Part shown: piece by piece, positions 15,062-22,456 of the stretch
How the letters are laid out: every line of letters starts with the position of its first letter
Numbering within the stretch: the stretch's first letter is position 1
NCBI GenBank assembly: GCA_009774615.1
Contig: VSOC01000006.1
Span: 1-27,894, forward strand
Length of the DNA stretch: 27,894 nucleotides
Reading direction: 5' to 3'
From: Lachnospiraceae bacterium
GTDB taxonomy: Bacteria; Bacillota; Clostridia; Lachnospirales; Lachnospiraceae
Position numbers and translations under genes: made by a program
The notes under the pieces: generated by a model
What the model was told of the DNA's origin: nothing
The model's input: the letters and a program-made list of their open reading frames with translations, nothing else
Database searches by the model: none

Positions 15062-15682
15062 CTAATAACAATTCTTACAGGGATCATATCCCCCCGCCAC
15101 AGCTTCATCTAAGGAAACCTGGCGTGCCTTGTTTGGGTTCATCCTTCCGCAGTTGGGAATCCTGTGATACTTCGTTCCTGTCGCTGAAAGCCAGACGGCA
15201 GCCTCTGCTGTGTAACCGGAACTGCTCCCTGCATTTACCGTACTTGTACTGCCCGCAGCCTCCCAACCGCCAGACGCTGCATTGCCGGTATTCTGCCAGC
15301 CGCTTGATCCCGCATTTGCAGCAGCCTCCCAGCTATTACTGCTGTTCCTATTCACAGCACCTGATAAATTCGCCGCCCCGGACAGGTTCACCGCCTGCGT
15401 CTGCACCACACCGCCGACTATCCATGCCCCGTTTGCATCGACAAAGGTTCCGTCGGGCGTCTGTCCGTTCATCAGGCAGTAACCGCTGGCATTAAAATAA
15501 TAGCGCTCAGCCAGTCCGTCGCCGTTCCCGTCGATCCACTGCCAGCAGTTTACCGGATAGGAGCCGTCATCGTTTTGATACCACCAGCCAGAGTTATCCT
15601 GCATCCACTGACCGCCAAAAGCCGTCATCGTCATCGAAACGGTCATGCACAAGGCTGCTATCCACTGTTTTATCCGCTTCAT
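15062..15682 (-). CDS. Secreted wall-binding-repeat protein with C-terminal His/Cys motif
   Basis: A 206-aa protein with a signal peptide (about 1-23, MKRIKQWIAALCMTVSMTMTAFG). One choline-binding/glucan-binding-like repeat unit follows (SGWWYQNDDGSYPVNCWQWI to GYCLMNGQTPDGTFVDANGAWI), as in many clostridial surface proteins. A Ser/Asn/Gly/Ala-rich linker (about 95-160) has internal repeats NLSGA and WEAA. The C-terminal segment (about 162-206) is a compact His173-x4-Cys178-x23-Cys202-x2-Cys205 motif (KYHRIPNC...GYDPCKNC) that recurs at the ends of varied Firmicute secreted proteins and probably binds zinc. No catalytic domain is visible. It follows the TrpR-like gene with 113 bp of tandem repeats between them. 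Confidence 0.82.
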   Translation of the reverse strand: MKRIKQWIAALCMTVSMTMTAFGGQWMQDNSGWWYQNDDGSYPVNCWQWIDGNGDGLAERYYFNASGYCLMNGQTPDGTFVDANGAWIVGGVVQTQAVNLSGAANLSGAVNRNSSNSWEAAANAGSSGWQNTGNAASGGWEAAGSTSTVNAGSSSGYTAEAAVWLSATGTKYHRIPNCGRMNPNKARQVSLDEAVAGGYDPCKNCY

Positions 15683-15706
15683 ATGCTGCTTTCCTCCTTA
15701 TTGCTT

Positions 15707-15795
15707 CCAGTTCTGACACTTCTTATCTGCTTTTTCCAGTTCCGGCACTTCTTATCTTACCTTTTCCAGTTCCGGCACTTCTTATCTGCCTTTTC
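15707..15795. repeat. Three tandem 29-30-bp repeats
   Basis: Units begin CCAGTTC at 15707, 15736 and 15766 and share CACTTCTTATCT followed by a T-rich tail. Units 2 and 3 differ at a few bases, and unit 1 differs slightly more. They fill the whole gap between the TrpR-like gene and the secreted-protein gene. Confidence 0.85.
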
Positions 15796-16131
15796 CTACC
15801 GGCTGCTTTCTCCCCCGTCCTTCTTCTCTCTTTTTTCCATCTTGTCCGGGAAAAGCCGCTCAAATACCATGTCATAGCCGTCGGTTCCGTAGTTTAACGA
15901 ACGGTTGACCCGGCTGATGGTCGCCGTGGATGCACCGGTTTTTTCCGCAATTTCCAGATACGTTTTTCCCTCCCGCAGCATCTTTGCCACTTCATAGCGC
16001 TGGGACAGCGAAAGCAGTTCATTAATGGTACAGACATCCTCAAAAAACAAATAACATTCCTCGGGTGTTTTTAAGGTTAATACTGCCTGAAAGAGATGAT
16101 CGACTGCTTCTGTTTTAATCTTTTTGTTCAT
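15796..16131 (-). CDS. TrpR-like protein, YerC/YecD family
   Basis: A 111-aa cytoplasmic DNA-binding protein. Residues 20-95 match the TrpR-superfamily YerC/YecD family: LKTPEECYLFFEDVCTINELLSLSQRYEVAKMLREGKTYLEIAEKTGASTATISRVNRSLNYG, with a helix-turn-helix in the last part. The C-terminal tail is Lys/Glu-rich. The start at 16131 has GGGG spacing and the typical MNKKIKT beginning; the upstream ATG at 16173 is rejected. Targets are unknown; it does not keep the residues needed to call it a tryptophan repressor. The promoter is at 16202-16230. Confidence 0.92.
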   Translation of the reverse strand: MNKKIKTEAVDHLFQAVLTLKTPEECYLFFEDVCTINELLSLSQRYEVAKMLREGKTYLEIAEKTGASTATISRVNRSLNYGTDGYDMVFERLFPDKMEKREKKDGGESSR

Positions 16132-16148
16132 TATGCAACCCCTTCCAT

Positions 16149-16180
16149 GAGCAGGCTTTCTGTTAAATTTCAACCTGCTC
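16149..16180 (-). other. Hairpin in the leader of the TrpR-like gene
   Basis: GAGCAGG and CCTGCTC (7-bp perfect arms, 18-nt loop) lie between the promoter and the ribosome site. There is no T-run, so it is not a terminator. Confidence 0.5.
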
Positions 16181-16201
16181 CAGCTTTCTATCTCTCCCCT
16201 T

Positions 16202-16230
16202 ACTATAGCACATTAACGTTAGAACGTCTA
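16202..16230 (-). promoter_or_regulatory. Promoter of the TrpR-like gene
   Basis: On the minus strand, TAGACG and TATAGT are separated by 17 bp, with an extended -10 (TG-C). The -35 overlaps the stop codon of the hydratase gene. Confidence 0.6.
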
Positions 16231-18525
16231 CCTCTTTTGACTGCGGTTTCGGTTATAATTAATCAGACATCCCGCCTTGACAATCTCTCTCTCCTCCGGG
16301 GTCATATCGGCAATATAAAGTGAAATTTCCTTCACCTCATCCCCAAGAACATAGGCTTTAATGGCCTTTAAATCCCCGTCAAGCTGGCGGCGGATATTCG
16401 GGACATACAGGTAATCACCCACGCCAAATTCCGGCTCCTCCTCCATCTGGAAGGGCAGCATACCCCAGTTCATCACATTGGAACGGTAACGCTTGGTCGC
16501 GTATTCCTTTGTGATATTGGCAAGGCCGCCGATCACGCGCTGGCAGCTTGCCGCCTGCTCTCTGGCGGAACCGTCGCCCGGCTTCACGGCATAGATCATA
16601 CTGCCGATTTCCGTATCCATCACGTCCACGCTTTCCTGACCGCCAATCGTGCGGATGGCGGCAAATACCGCCTCAAGTTCCTTTTCCAGTTCCACGGGAT
16701 TCTCTCCCTTAACCCTTGCCTTTTCCAGCTTATCCACGGCTTTGGTTCTTTCCACATACCCGGGATCCCTCCGGGATAAGGTAAACTCGGCAAGTCCCAG
16801 GGGATTGGATCTGTAGGACGAAGTTTCACCCGAAGGAATCAGTTCATCCGTTGTAGTTACCGGATCCATAATCTTTGAGCAGACTTTCAGGACAATATTG
16901 TCCGCCAAAGGACTCATCTCGGGCCAGTCCTTAATATTCGGCCCGTAAATCAGTTCTTTTTGTGCTTCTCCTTTTCCAAAGCCCTGGTAAACCCTGGTCG
17001 TGTAGGAAGAACGGTCAAATTCATAGGCAGGAACATCATCCCAGCAGTCCATCGCCAGGGCAGAAGTTAAAATTCCGCCGTTCGCTGCCGTAGCGGCAAT
17101 CGAGCGGGCATCCATCAGGGCCACAGCCGCCATCTGTCCATTGCCCGGCTTGGAGCCTTCACGGTTGGGGAAGTTCCTGGTCGTGTGACGGATACTTAAA
17201 CCGTTATTGCAGGGCGTATCTCCCGCACCGAAACACGGCCCGCAGAACGCCGTGCGGATAATCGCACCCGCAGCCATCAGATCAGAAACCGCACCCTTCT
17301 TCACCAGATCCATAAATACCGGCTGGGACGACGGATATACCGCCAGGGAAAATTCATCGGCACCGCAGTTCTTACCCTTTAACCCGTGGGCGGCTTCAAT
17401 CACATTGGTATAGTTTCCGCCTGCACAGCCGGCGATAATGCCCTGCTGCACCTTAAGCTTCCCGTCCGCAATCTTATCGGTCAGGCTAAACGCTGCCTTT
17501 CCCCCGCCGATCTTTTCCGCTTCCTTTTCCACCTGGCGCAGAATATCGCCCGGATTTTCATTTAATTCATCAATGGTATAGGTATTGCTCGGATGGAAGG
17601 GAAGGGCAATCATCGGCTTTACCGCGCTTAGATCAACACACACACATCCGTCATAATAGGCAATATCTGCCGGGTCAAGCTTTCGATAGTCCCCGCCCCG
17701 CCCGTGCAGGTTCAGGAAATCCTCGGTATCCTCATCCGTCCGCCAGATCGAGGAAAGACAGGTGGTTTCCGTCGTCATCACATCCACGCCGTTCCGGTAA
17801 TCCGTGCTCATGGAAGCCACGCCCGGGCCGACAAATTCCATGACCTTATTCTTTACATAGCCGTTGGCAAAAACTGCGCCGATAATCGCCAGGGCCACGT
17901 CCTGCGGTCCCACGCCGGGCATGGGCTGTCCGGTCAGATACACCGCAACCACGCCGGGATAGGCCACGTCGTAGGTATCGCAGAGAAGCTGCTTAACCAG
18001 TTCTCCGCCGCCCTCGCCGATCGCCATCGTTCCCAGTGCGCCGTAGCGGGTATGGCTGTCCGAACCCAAAATCATCTTCCCGCAGCCTGCCATCATTTCC
18101 CGCATATACTGATGGATAACGGCAATGTGCGGCGGCACATAGATTCCGCCGTATTTTTTCGCTGCCGAAAGACCGAACATATGGTCATCCTCATTAATCG
18201 TCCCGCCCACGGCACAGAGTGTATTATGACAGTTGGTCAGTACATAGGGAATCGGAAATTTCTCCATCCCGGAAGCCTTCGCTGTCTGCACTATACCGAC
18301 AAAGGTAATATCGTGGGAAGCCATCGCGTCAAACTTTATCTTTAAATGATCCATATCCCCGGAAACATTGTGCTGCTCTAAAATCGACCAGGCAATCGTT
18401 CCCTTCCTGGCCTCCTCTTTTTTTGCATCCTTCCCGGTTAATGCCTTAACCTTCGCCGCCTCTGCCTCCGGCACAAGTTCCGTGCCATTAACCAAATATA
18501 CACCGCTGTCATACAATGTTACCAT
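16228..18525 (-). CDS. Aconitase-family hydratase, YbhJ-like
   Basis: A 765-aa protein of the aconitase superfamily. The three catalytic-core domains come first (SDSHTRYGALGTMAIGEGGGE), then the [4Fe-4S] cluster cysteines in IIAGCAGGNYTN and AFCGPCFGAGD, then RNFPNREG. The swivel domain is C-terminal (YRSNVMNWGMLPFQ...GDYLYVPNIR). Family members isomerise or hydrate C4-C6 acids; the substrate of YbhJ-like members is not established, and there are no TCA-cycle neighbours here. The start at 18525 (MVTLYDSGVYLVNG) is preferred because AAGGAGG lies upstream with an 11-nt spacer and matches the family N-terminus; the ATG at 18603 has no ribosome site. The long leader carries a repeat element. Confidence 0.88.
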   Translation of the reverse strand: MVTLYDSGVYLVNGTELVPEAEAAKVKALTGKDAKKEEARKGTIAWSILEQHNVSGDMDHLKIKFDAMASHDITFVGIVQTAKASGMEKFPIPYVLTNCHNTLCAVGGTINEDDHMFGLSAAKKYGGIYVPPHIAVIHQYMREMMAGCGKMILGSDSHTRYGALGTMAIGEGGGELVKQLLCDTYDVAYPGVVAVYLTGQPMPGVGPQDVALAIIGAVFANGYVKNKVMEFVGPGVASMSTDYRNGVDVMTTETTCLSSIWRTDEDTEDFLNLHGRGGDYRKLDPADIAYYDGCVCVDLSAVKPMIALPFHPSNTYTIDELNENPGDILRQVEKEAEKIGGGKAAFSLTDKIADGKLKVQQGIIAGCAGGNYTNVIEAAHGLKGKNCGADEFSLAVYPSSQPVFMDLVKKGAVSDLMAAGAIIRTAFCGPCFGAGDTPCNNGLSIRHTTRNFPNREGSKPGNGQMAAVALMDARSIAATAANGGILTSALAMDCWDDVPAYEFDRSSYTTRVYQGFGKGEAQKELIYGPNIKDWPEMSPLADNIVLKVCSKIMDPVTTTDELIPSGETSSYRSNPLGLAEFTLSRRDPGYVERTKAVDKLEKARVKGENPVELEKELEAVFAAIRTIGGQESVDVMDTEIGSMIYAVKPGDGSAREQAASCQRVIGGLANITKEYATKRYRSNVMNWGMLPFQMEEEPEFGVGDYLYVPNIRRQLDGDLKAIKAYVLGDEVKEISLYIADMTPEEREIVKAGCLINYNRNRSQKR

Positions 18526-18641
18526 ATGCTGCCAATCCTCCTTCATCTTATCCAAAACAGCCGCAGACGGCTGCCGGTTCTTTCGCAGCCGCCCGCCTTC
18601 CATGGGCTGCTGCTTTTTCTTTTACCATTTTCTTTGATTTT

Positions 18642-18771
18642 GTTACTGTTCACATGTTCACAGCAACAGGCAAAAATCCATGAAAATCGCCTTCGTCGAT
18701 GGGATTTTTGCTCACTGCCCAGTTTAACCTACAGTCAGCGCAGCAAGTGCGCAGACCTACGTGAACAGTAA
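18642..18771. repeat. Full-length (130 bp) GTTACTGTTCA inverted-repeat element, MITE-like
   Basis: The terminal inverted repeats are TTACTGTTCAC at both ends. The interior holds a 9-bp hairpin CAAAAATCC/GGATTTTTG and a GCGCA-GCAAG-TGCGC hairpin (18738-18752). It has no transposase. It is located in the predicted mRNA leader of the hydratase gene, between the promoter at 18789-18817 and the ATG at 18525. Confidence 0.85.
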
Positions 18772-18788
18772 TTTGATTTTTACACCAA

Positions 18789-18817
18789 ATTATACGGGTT
18801 TTTGGGCTAAAATGCAA
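18789..18817 (-). promoter_or_regulatory. Promoter of the hydratase gene
   Basis: On the minus strand, TTGCAT and TATAAT are separated by 17 bp. The predicted start is near 18782, giving a leader of about 255 nt that includes the whole repeat element. Confidence 0.75.
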
Positions 18818-18932
18818 GCTTTTTCTGGGAAAACCACTCTTTTTCCCCTGTACTTTTCCCGGCAATTATGTTAAATTAAACTAATAACCAACCATTACTG
18901 AAAGGTTTAAAGAAAAACACAAGGAGGATACT

Positions 18933-18950
18933 ATGGATCATGCAAAATAA
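18933..18950 (+). CDS. Five-codon upstream ORF overlapping the next gene
   Basis: ATG GAT CAT GCA AAA TAA begins 5 nt after GGAGG and overlaps, in another frame, the start of the solute-binding lipoprotein gene at 18940, whose ATG is 12 nt from the same ribosome site. It may be a leader peptide or simply an out-of-frame ATG. There is no evidence that it is translated. Confidence 0.3.
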   Translation: MDHAK

Positions 18951-20295
18951 GAAATCTGCCCTGCTTCTGACCGTTCTTGCCTGCATTTCTCTCGTCGGCT
19001 GTCAGGCAGCACCCACAAAAGAGCCTGAAAATTTGGCCTCTGCCCCGTCAGAAACCCCGGCAGAAACAGGAAATCTTGACGACAAGGACATCGAACTTTC
19101 CCTCTGGACCTATCCAGTCGGCGGCTGGGGAGATGCCGAAGCGGTAGAACCTTTACTTGCCGACTTCCATCAGGCTTACCCGCATATTCATGTTTCTGTG
19201 GAATATCTGGATTACTCCACCGGCGATGATAAGGTTAATGCAGCCCTGAAGGATAAAACAGGACCGGATCTGATTTTTGAAGGACCGGAACGCTTAGTGG
19301 CACAGTGGGGGGAAAGCGGGGCTATGGTGGACTTATCCGATCTGTGGCTCACCGAAAAAGCTGCGGAAATCAGCACCGCCGTGCGCTCGTCCTGCCGTCA
19401 CCAGAACGGACATTTCTATGCATTTCCGGTCTGCATGACCGCCCACTGCATGGCAATCAACTATGATCTGTTTAAAGCCGCAGATGCCCTGCAGTATATT
19501 GACGAAACCAACCATACCTGGACCAAGGACGGATTTATCCAGGCAGTAAAAGCACTGTATAACTATGGTCATGAAAAGGTAGCCGCCGTTTACTGCAAAG
19601 ATCAGGGCGGCGATCAGGGAACCAGGGCATTGATTACCAATCTCAGCGGCGGAAGCTTTACCGATGCCGATCACACCGTCTACACCTTTGACAGCCAGGA
19701 AAATATTCAATCTCTTGAACTTCTCTCCGATTTGGAGGGCATCTCCTTCGAACCTACCCTGGCTGGCGGCGATGAAATTAATTTATTCTGTGAAGGTGAA
19801 CTGGCGATGGCCTTCTGCTGGAACGCTTCCCTCGCCATCACACACACCGTAGATAACCCTGCTGTCGATTTTGAAGTCTTTCCCATGGCTTTCCCCACCG
19901 ACTCCGGCGAACCCAAACTTCAGGGCGGAATTTGGGGCTTTGGCATCTTCGACCATGGAGATCCCGATAAAATCGAAGCCGCCAAAACCTTTATCACTTT
20001 TATGACCGAAGACGATGAACAATACACAAAAGCGGTTCATACTTCCGCCCAGTTTCCGGTACGGGAAATAAAAGATATCTATGCCCATGACGAAATAATG
20101 CATAAATACAGCCACTTTACAAAGTTTTTGGGCGATTATTATCAGATTACCCCCGGCTGGGGAGAAGCCCGCTCCTCCTGGTGGAATATGCTCCAGGATG
20201 TCGGTGAAGGAAAAGACATCCCCGCCGCAGTAAAGGAATTTACCGCCGCTGCCAATGCCGGTGCCCAGGCGGACGCGGTGGAGATTATTGATTAG
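18940..20295 (+). CDS. Extracellular solute-binding lipoprotein (SBP family 1)
   Basis: A 451-aa lipoprotein with a signal peptide ending in the lipobox LVGC (Cys21), then a Thr/Glu/Pro/Ser-rich linker to about residue 48. The rest is a sugar-type binding domain: LSLWTYPVGGWGDAEAVEPLLADFHQAYPHIHVSVEYL, GPDLIFEGPERLV, FYAFPVCMTAHCMAINYDLF and a C-terminal LQGGIWGFGIF segment. It would capture a carbohydrate or similar solute at the cell surface for an ABC importer. No permease or ATPase gene is adjacent, so it must work with distantly encoded subunits or serve another role. Confidence 0.93.
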   Translation: MQNKKSALLLTVLACISLVGCQAAPTKEPENLASAPSETPAETGNLDDKDIELSLWTYPVGGWGDAEAVEPLLADFHQAYPHIHVSVEYLDYSTGDDKVNAALKDKTGPDLIFEGPERLVAQWGESGAMVDLSDLWLTEKAAEISTAVRSSCRHQNGHFYAFPVCMTAHCMAINYDLFKAADALQYIDETNHTWTKDGFIQAVKALYNYGHEKVAAVYCKDQGGDQGTRALITNLSGGSFTDADHTVYTFDSQENIQSLELLSDLEGISFEPTLAGGDEINLFCEGELAMAFCWNASLAITHTVDNPAVDFEVFPMAFPTDSGEPKLQGGIWGFGIFDHGDPDKIEAAKTFITFMTEDDEQYTKAVHTSAQFPVREIKDIYAHDEIMHKYSHFTKFLGDYYQITPGWGEARSSWWNMLQDVGEGKDIPAAVKEFTAAANAGAQADAVEIID

Positions 20296-20313
20296 TAAAA
20301 AACAAACACATTT

Positions 20314-20362
20314 TTCCTCCTTGTTCAATAGACTGTAATAGAGCGACTTCCACAAGGAGGAA
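20314..20362 (+). promoter_or_regulatory. Hairpin sequestering the ribosome-binding site
   Basis: TTCCTCCTTGT (20314-20324) and ACAAGGAGGAA (20352-20362) form a perfect 11-bp stem with a 27-nt loop. The right arm contains the entire AAGGAGGA Shine-Dalgarno of the next gene, whose ATG is at 20368. Confidence 0.8.
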
Positions 20363-20367
20363 TTTTT

Positions 20368-21396
20368 ATGAAAAAAAATAAGACGGTATGGAAAAAAGGC
20401 ATTTGCCTTCTGTCCGTTCTTTCCATCACTGCCGCCGGTCTTGGGCTTTCGGCCTGCCATGGCAAAGAGGAAACTTTTGGCCTTACCCCAGTGACCTTAA
20501 ACGAGGTGGCCCACTCCATCTTCTATGCCCCGCAGTATGCGGCTATCGAGTTAGGTTATTTTAAAGAGGAAGGCATTGCGCTTACCCTGGTCAATGGTGC
20601 CGGAGCCGATAAGGTAATGACCGCCCTGATTTCGGGCGACGCTGATATCGGCTTTATGGGTTCCGAAGCCAGCATCTACACCTACGCCAACGGCTCCGAG
20701 GATTACGCCGTAAACTTTGCCCAGCTCACCCAGAGGGCCGGGAACTTCTTAGTCAGCCGCACGCCGCAGGAAGATTTTCAGTGGGAAGATCTGGCGGGAA
20801 AAAAGGTTCTCGGCGGAAGAAAGGGCGGGATGCCCCAGCTTGTTTTTGAATATATCTTAAAAAAGCACAATCTTGACCCGGCTGCCGATTTGGATATCGA
20901 TCAGAGCATTAATTTCGGCTTAACCGCCGCTGCCTTTCCCTCAAGTGACGCCGACTACAGTGTAGAGTTTGAACCCTTTGCAACCACGCTGGAAACCGAA
21001 GGAAACGGATACGTCGTTGCTTCCCTCGGCGAAGAATCCGGCTATGTGCCCTACACTGCCTACAGCGCCAAAAAAAGCTATCTGGAAACCAATCCACAGA
21101 TTATTCAAAAGTTTACCAATGCGATCCAAAAAGGTCTGAACTATGTCAACTCCCACACCCCGGAGGAAATTGCCAAAACGATTCAGCCGCAGTTTAAGGA
21201 AACCTCGCTGGAAGCATTGACGACGATCGTTAAGCGCTATCAGGATCAGGATACCTGGAAGGAAGATACTGTATTTGAAGAAGAAAGCTTTCTCCTGCTG
21301 CAGAATATCCTGGAAGAAGGAGGAGAACTCCCCAAACGGGTTCCCTATGAAGAACTGGTGACGACTGCATTTTCAAAGAAGGCAGCGCAGAAATAA
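20368..21396 (+). CDS. ABC substrate-binding lipoprotein, NMT1/SsuA/ThiY-like
   Basis: A 342-aa lipoprotein with lipobox LSAC (Cys30). The mature domain has the NMT1/THI5-like pattern of binding proteins for sulfonates, nitrate, taurine or pyrimidine precursors: VTLNEVAHSIFYAPQYAAIELGYFKEEGIALTLVNGAGADKVMTALISGDADIGFMGSE. It then has LAGKKVLGGRKGGMPQLVFEYIL and an ETNPQIIQKFTNAIQKGLNYV helix. The ligand cannot be assigned. It follows the first lipoprotein gene by 72 bp but again without permease or ATPase genes. Its ribosome site is buried in an 11-bp hairpin. Confidence 0.92.
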   Translation: MKKNKTVWKKGICLLSVLSITAAGLGLSACHGKEETFGLTPVTLNEVAHSIFYAPQYAAIELGYFKEEGIALTLVNGAGADKVMTALISGDADIGFMGSEASIYTYANGSEDYAVNFAQLTQRAGNFLVSRTPQEDFQWEDLAGKKVLGGRKGGMPQLVFEYILKKHNLDPAADLDIDQSINFGLTAAAFPSSDADYSVEFEPFATTLETEGNGYVVASLGEESGYVPYTAYSAKKSYLETNPQIIQKFTNAIQKGLNYVNSHTPEEIAKTIQPQFKETSLEALTTIVKRYQDQDTWKEDTVFEEESFLLLQNILEEGGELPKRVPYEELVTTAFSKKAAQK

Positions 21397-21407
21397 CGAT
21401 AAATTTC

Positions 21408-21437
21408 ATCCCCGGATACTTCATGCATTCCGGGGAT
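21408..21437 (+). terminator. Probable terminator of the binding-lipoprotein genes
   Basis: ATCCCCGGA and TCCGGGGAT form a perfect 9-bp stem with a 12-nt loop, 11 bp after the stop codon. The following TATATCTT is a weak T-run. Confidence 0.6.
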
Positions 21438-21500
21438 TATATCTTAAATTGAAATCAACGTTTCTTTTACTCCTTATTTCACCGCACCTTTCCGTGGACG

Positions 21501-21564
21501 AAAAAAGCACCCTCCCTTCATCCCTGCCAAATTCCCCCGCAGCGATAAATGAAGATGCTTTTTT
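21501..21564. terminator. Bidirectional terminator between convergent genes
   Basis: AAAAAAGCA (21501-21509) and TGCTTTTTT (21556-21564) form the base of a long hairpin with further inner complementarity (CTTCAT against ATGAAG). T-runs appear on both strands. It separates the plus-strand lipoprotein genes from the minus-strand secreted-protein gene. The rest of 21438-21652 shows no gene. Confidence 0.75.
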
Positions 21565-21652
21565 ATGTATAAAATCACAAAAGCCTTATTTACTACTCTC
21601 CCTGTATACTATTCGGGCAATCTGCCCAAAATTAAATCACTCTTCGTTATAT

Positions 21653-22456
21653 TTACGGAACCCGTACACCGTCCTCGTTCACCCATAAACCATCCGGTGT
21701 AGAAGTATTTGTCAACATGTAACCATCCGCCCCCATATAATACCACATACCGCTTTCTGGTGATTGATACCACGAATTCACCACATAAGAACCATCAGGA
21801 TTCAGCACCCTCCATCCAAAAGCATCCTGCTGCCAGCCTGGCGTTACCCATGGCATCGGAGGAACTCCGTCATTTAACTGGAAAACAATTTCTGATGATT
21901 TAATAGATACTCTCTTTCCGTCTTCATACTTTGTCGGATGAACAATAAAGTTTATTTTTCCCGTAAAACCTATCGGCACACGGAAAAAGTAAAACATCCC
22001 GCCTTTATCTCTATACTCCGCATTAATATACATGCACTGTGTATAGTCGATATTATTGCTCGTAATGGTAAAGTTCTGTACATGATAAGGTCCATGACTC
22101 AGCCCTAAATCACTTTCAATCAACTGCTGACCCCAATCCTTGGCATTATCAATATCACGGGCATAGGTAAATCCTGTATCATGATCATCAAAATACATGT
22201 ATACCCGTTTCCATTCATAACCGGCAACTTCTTCCAACGGAACCTCGCTCTCTAATAAAGGCTTTCCGGGAATAGGCGTCTTTGAAAACGTGAACTGCCC
22301 AATCATCGCTTCATGGGTATTTCGGTTTACTGTAGACAGCGGAACCTTAACTCCCTCAACGGCAATAGTGGTTTCCGCATAAGCAGTTATCGCCAATAAA
22401 GCCGTCATCATCATGGCTGCAGCAAAGGCTGCAAGACGTTTAAATTGTTTTTTCAT
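21653..22456 (-). CDS. Secreted protein with C-terminal wall-binding repeats
   Basis: A 267-aa protein with a signal peptide (about 1-28, MKKQFKRLAAFAAAMMMTALLAITAYA). Residues 30-200 form a domain I do not recognise, predicted to be rich in beta strands (VYMYFDDHDTGFTYARDID, FFRVPIGFTGKINFIVHP, SSEIVFQLNDG). The C-terminus has choline-binding/glucan-binding-like repeats (GWQQDAFGWRVLNPDGSYVVNSWYQ, MWYYMGADGYMLTNTSTPDGLWVNEDG), related to those of the secreted protein at 15062-15682. The start at 22456 follows AAAGGAG and overlaps the preceding regulator gene by 17 bp, so the two are translationally coupled. Confidence 0.85.
   Translation of the reverse strand: MKKQFKRLAAFAAAMMMTALLAITAYAETTIAVEGVKVPLSTVNRNTHEAMIGQFTFSKTPIPGKPLLESEVPLEEVAGYEWKRVYMYFDDHDTGFTYARDIDNAKDWGQQLIESDLGLSHGPYHVQNFTITSNNIDYTQCMYINAEYRDKGGMFYFFRVPIGFTGKINFIVHPTKYEDGKRVSIKSSEIVFQLNDGVPPMPWVTPGWQQDAFGWRVLNPDGSYVVNSWYQSPESGMWYYMGADGYMLTNTSTPDGLWVNEDGVRVP

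Noticed and set aside
15707..15795. Tandem repeats considered as a CRISPR array
   Set aside because: The units are contiguous with no unique spacers and no cas genes nearby.
17704..18345. 213-codon plus-strand reading frame inside the hydratase gene
   Set aside because: It is a shadow of the aconitase-family coding sequence on the other strand; no ribosome site.
18526..18603. Upstream start (ATG at 18603) for the hydratase gene
   Set aside because: No ribosome site precedes it and the extra 26 residues are not family-like; AAGGAGG before 18525 fits better.
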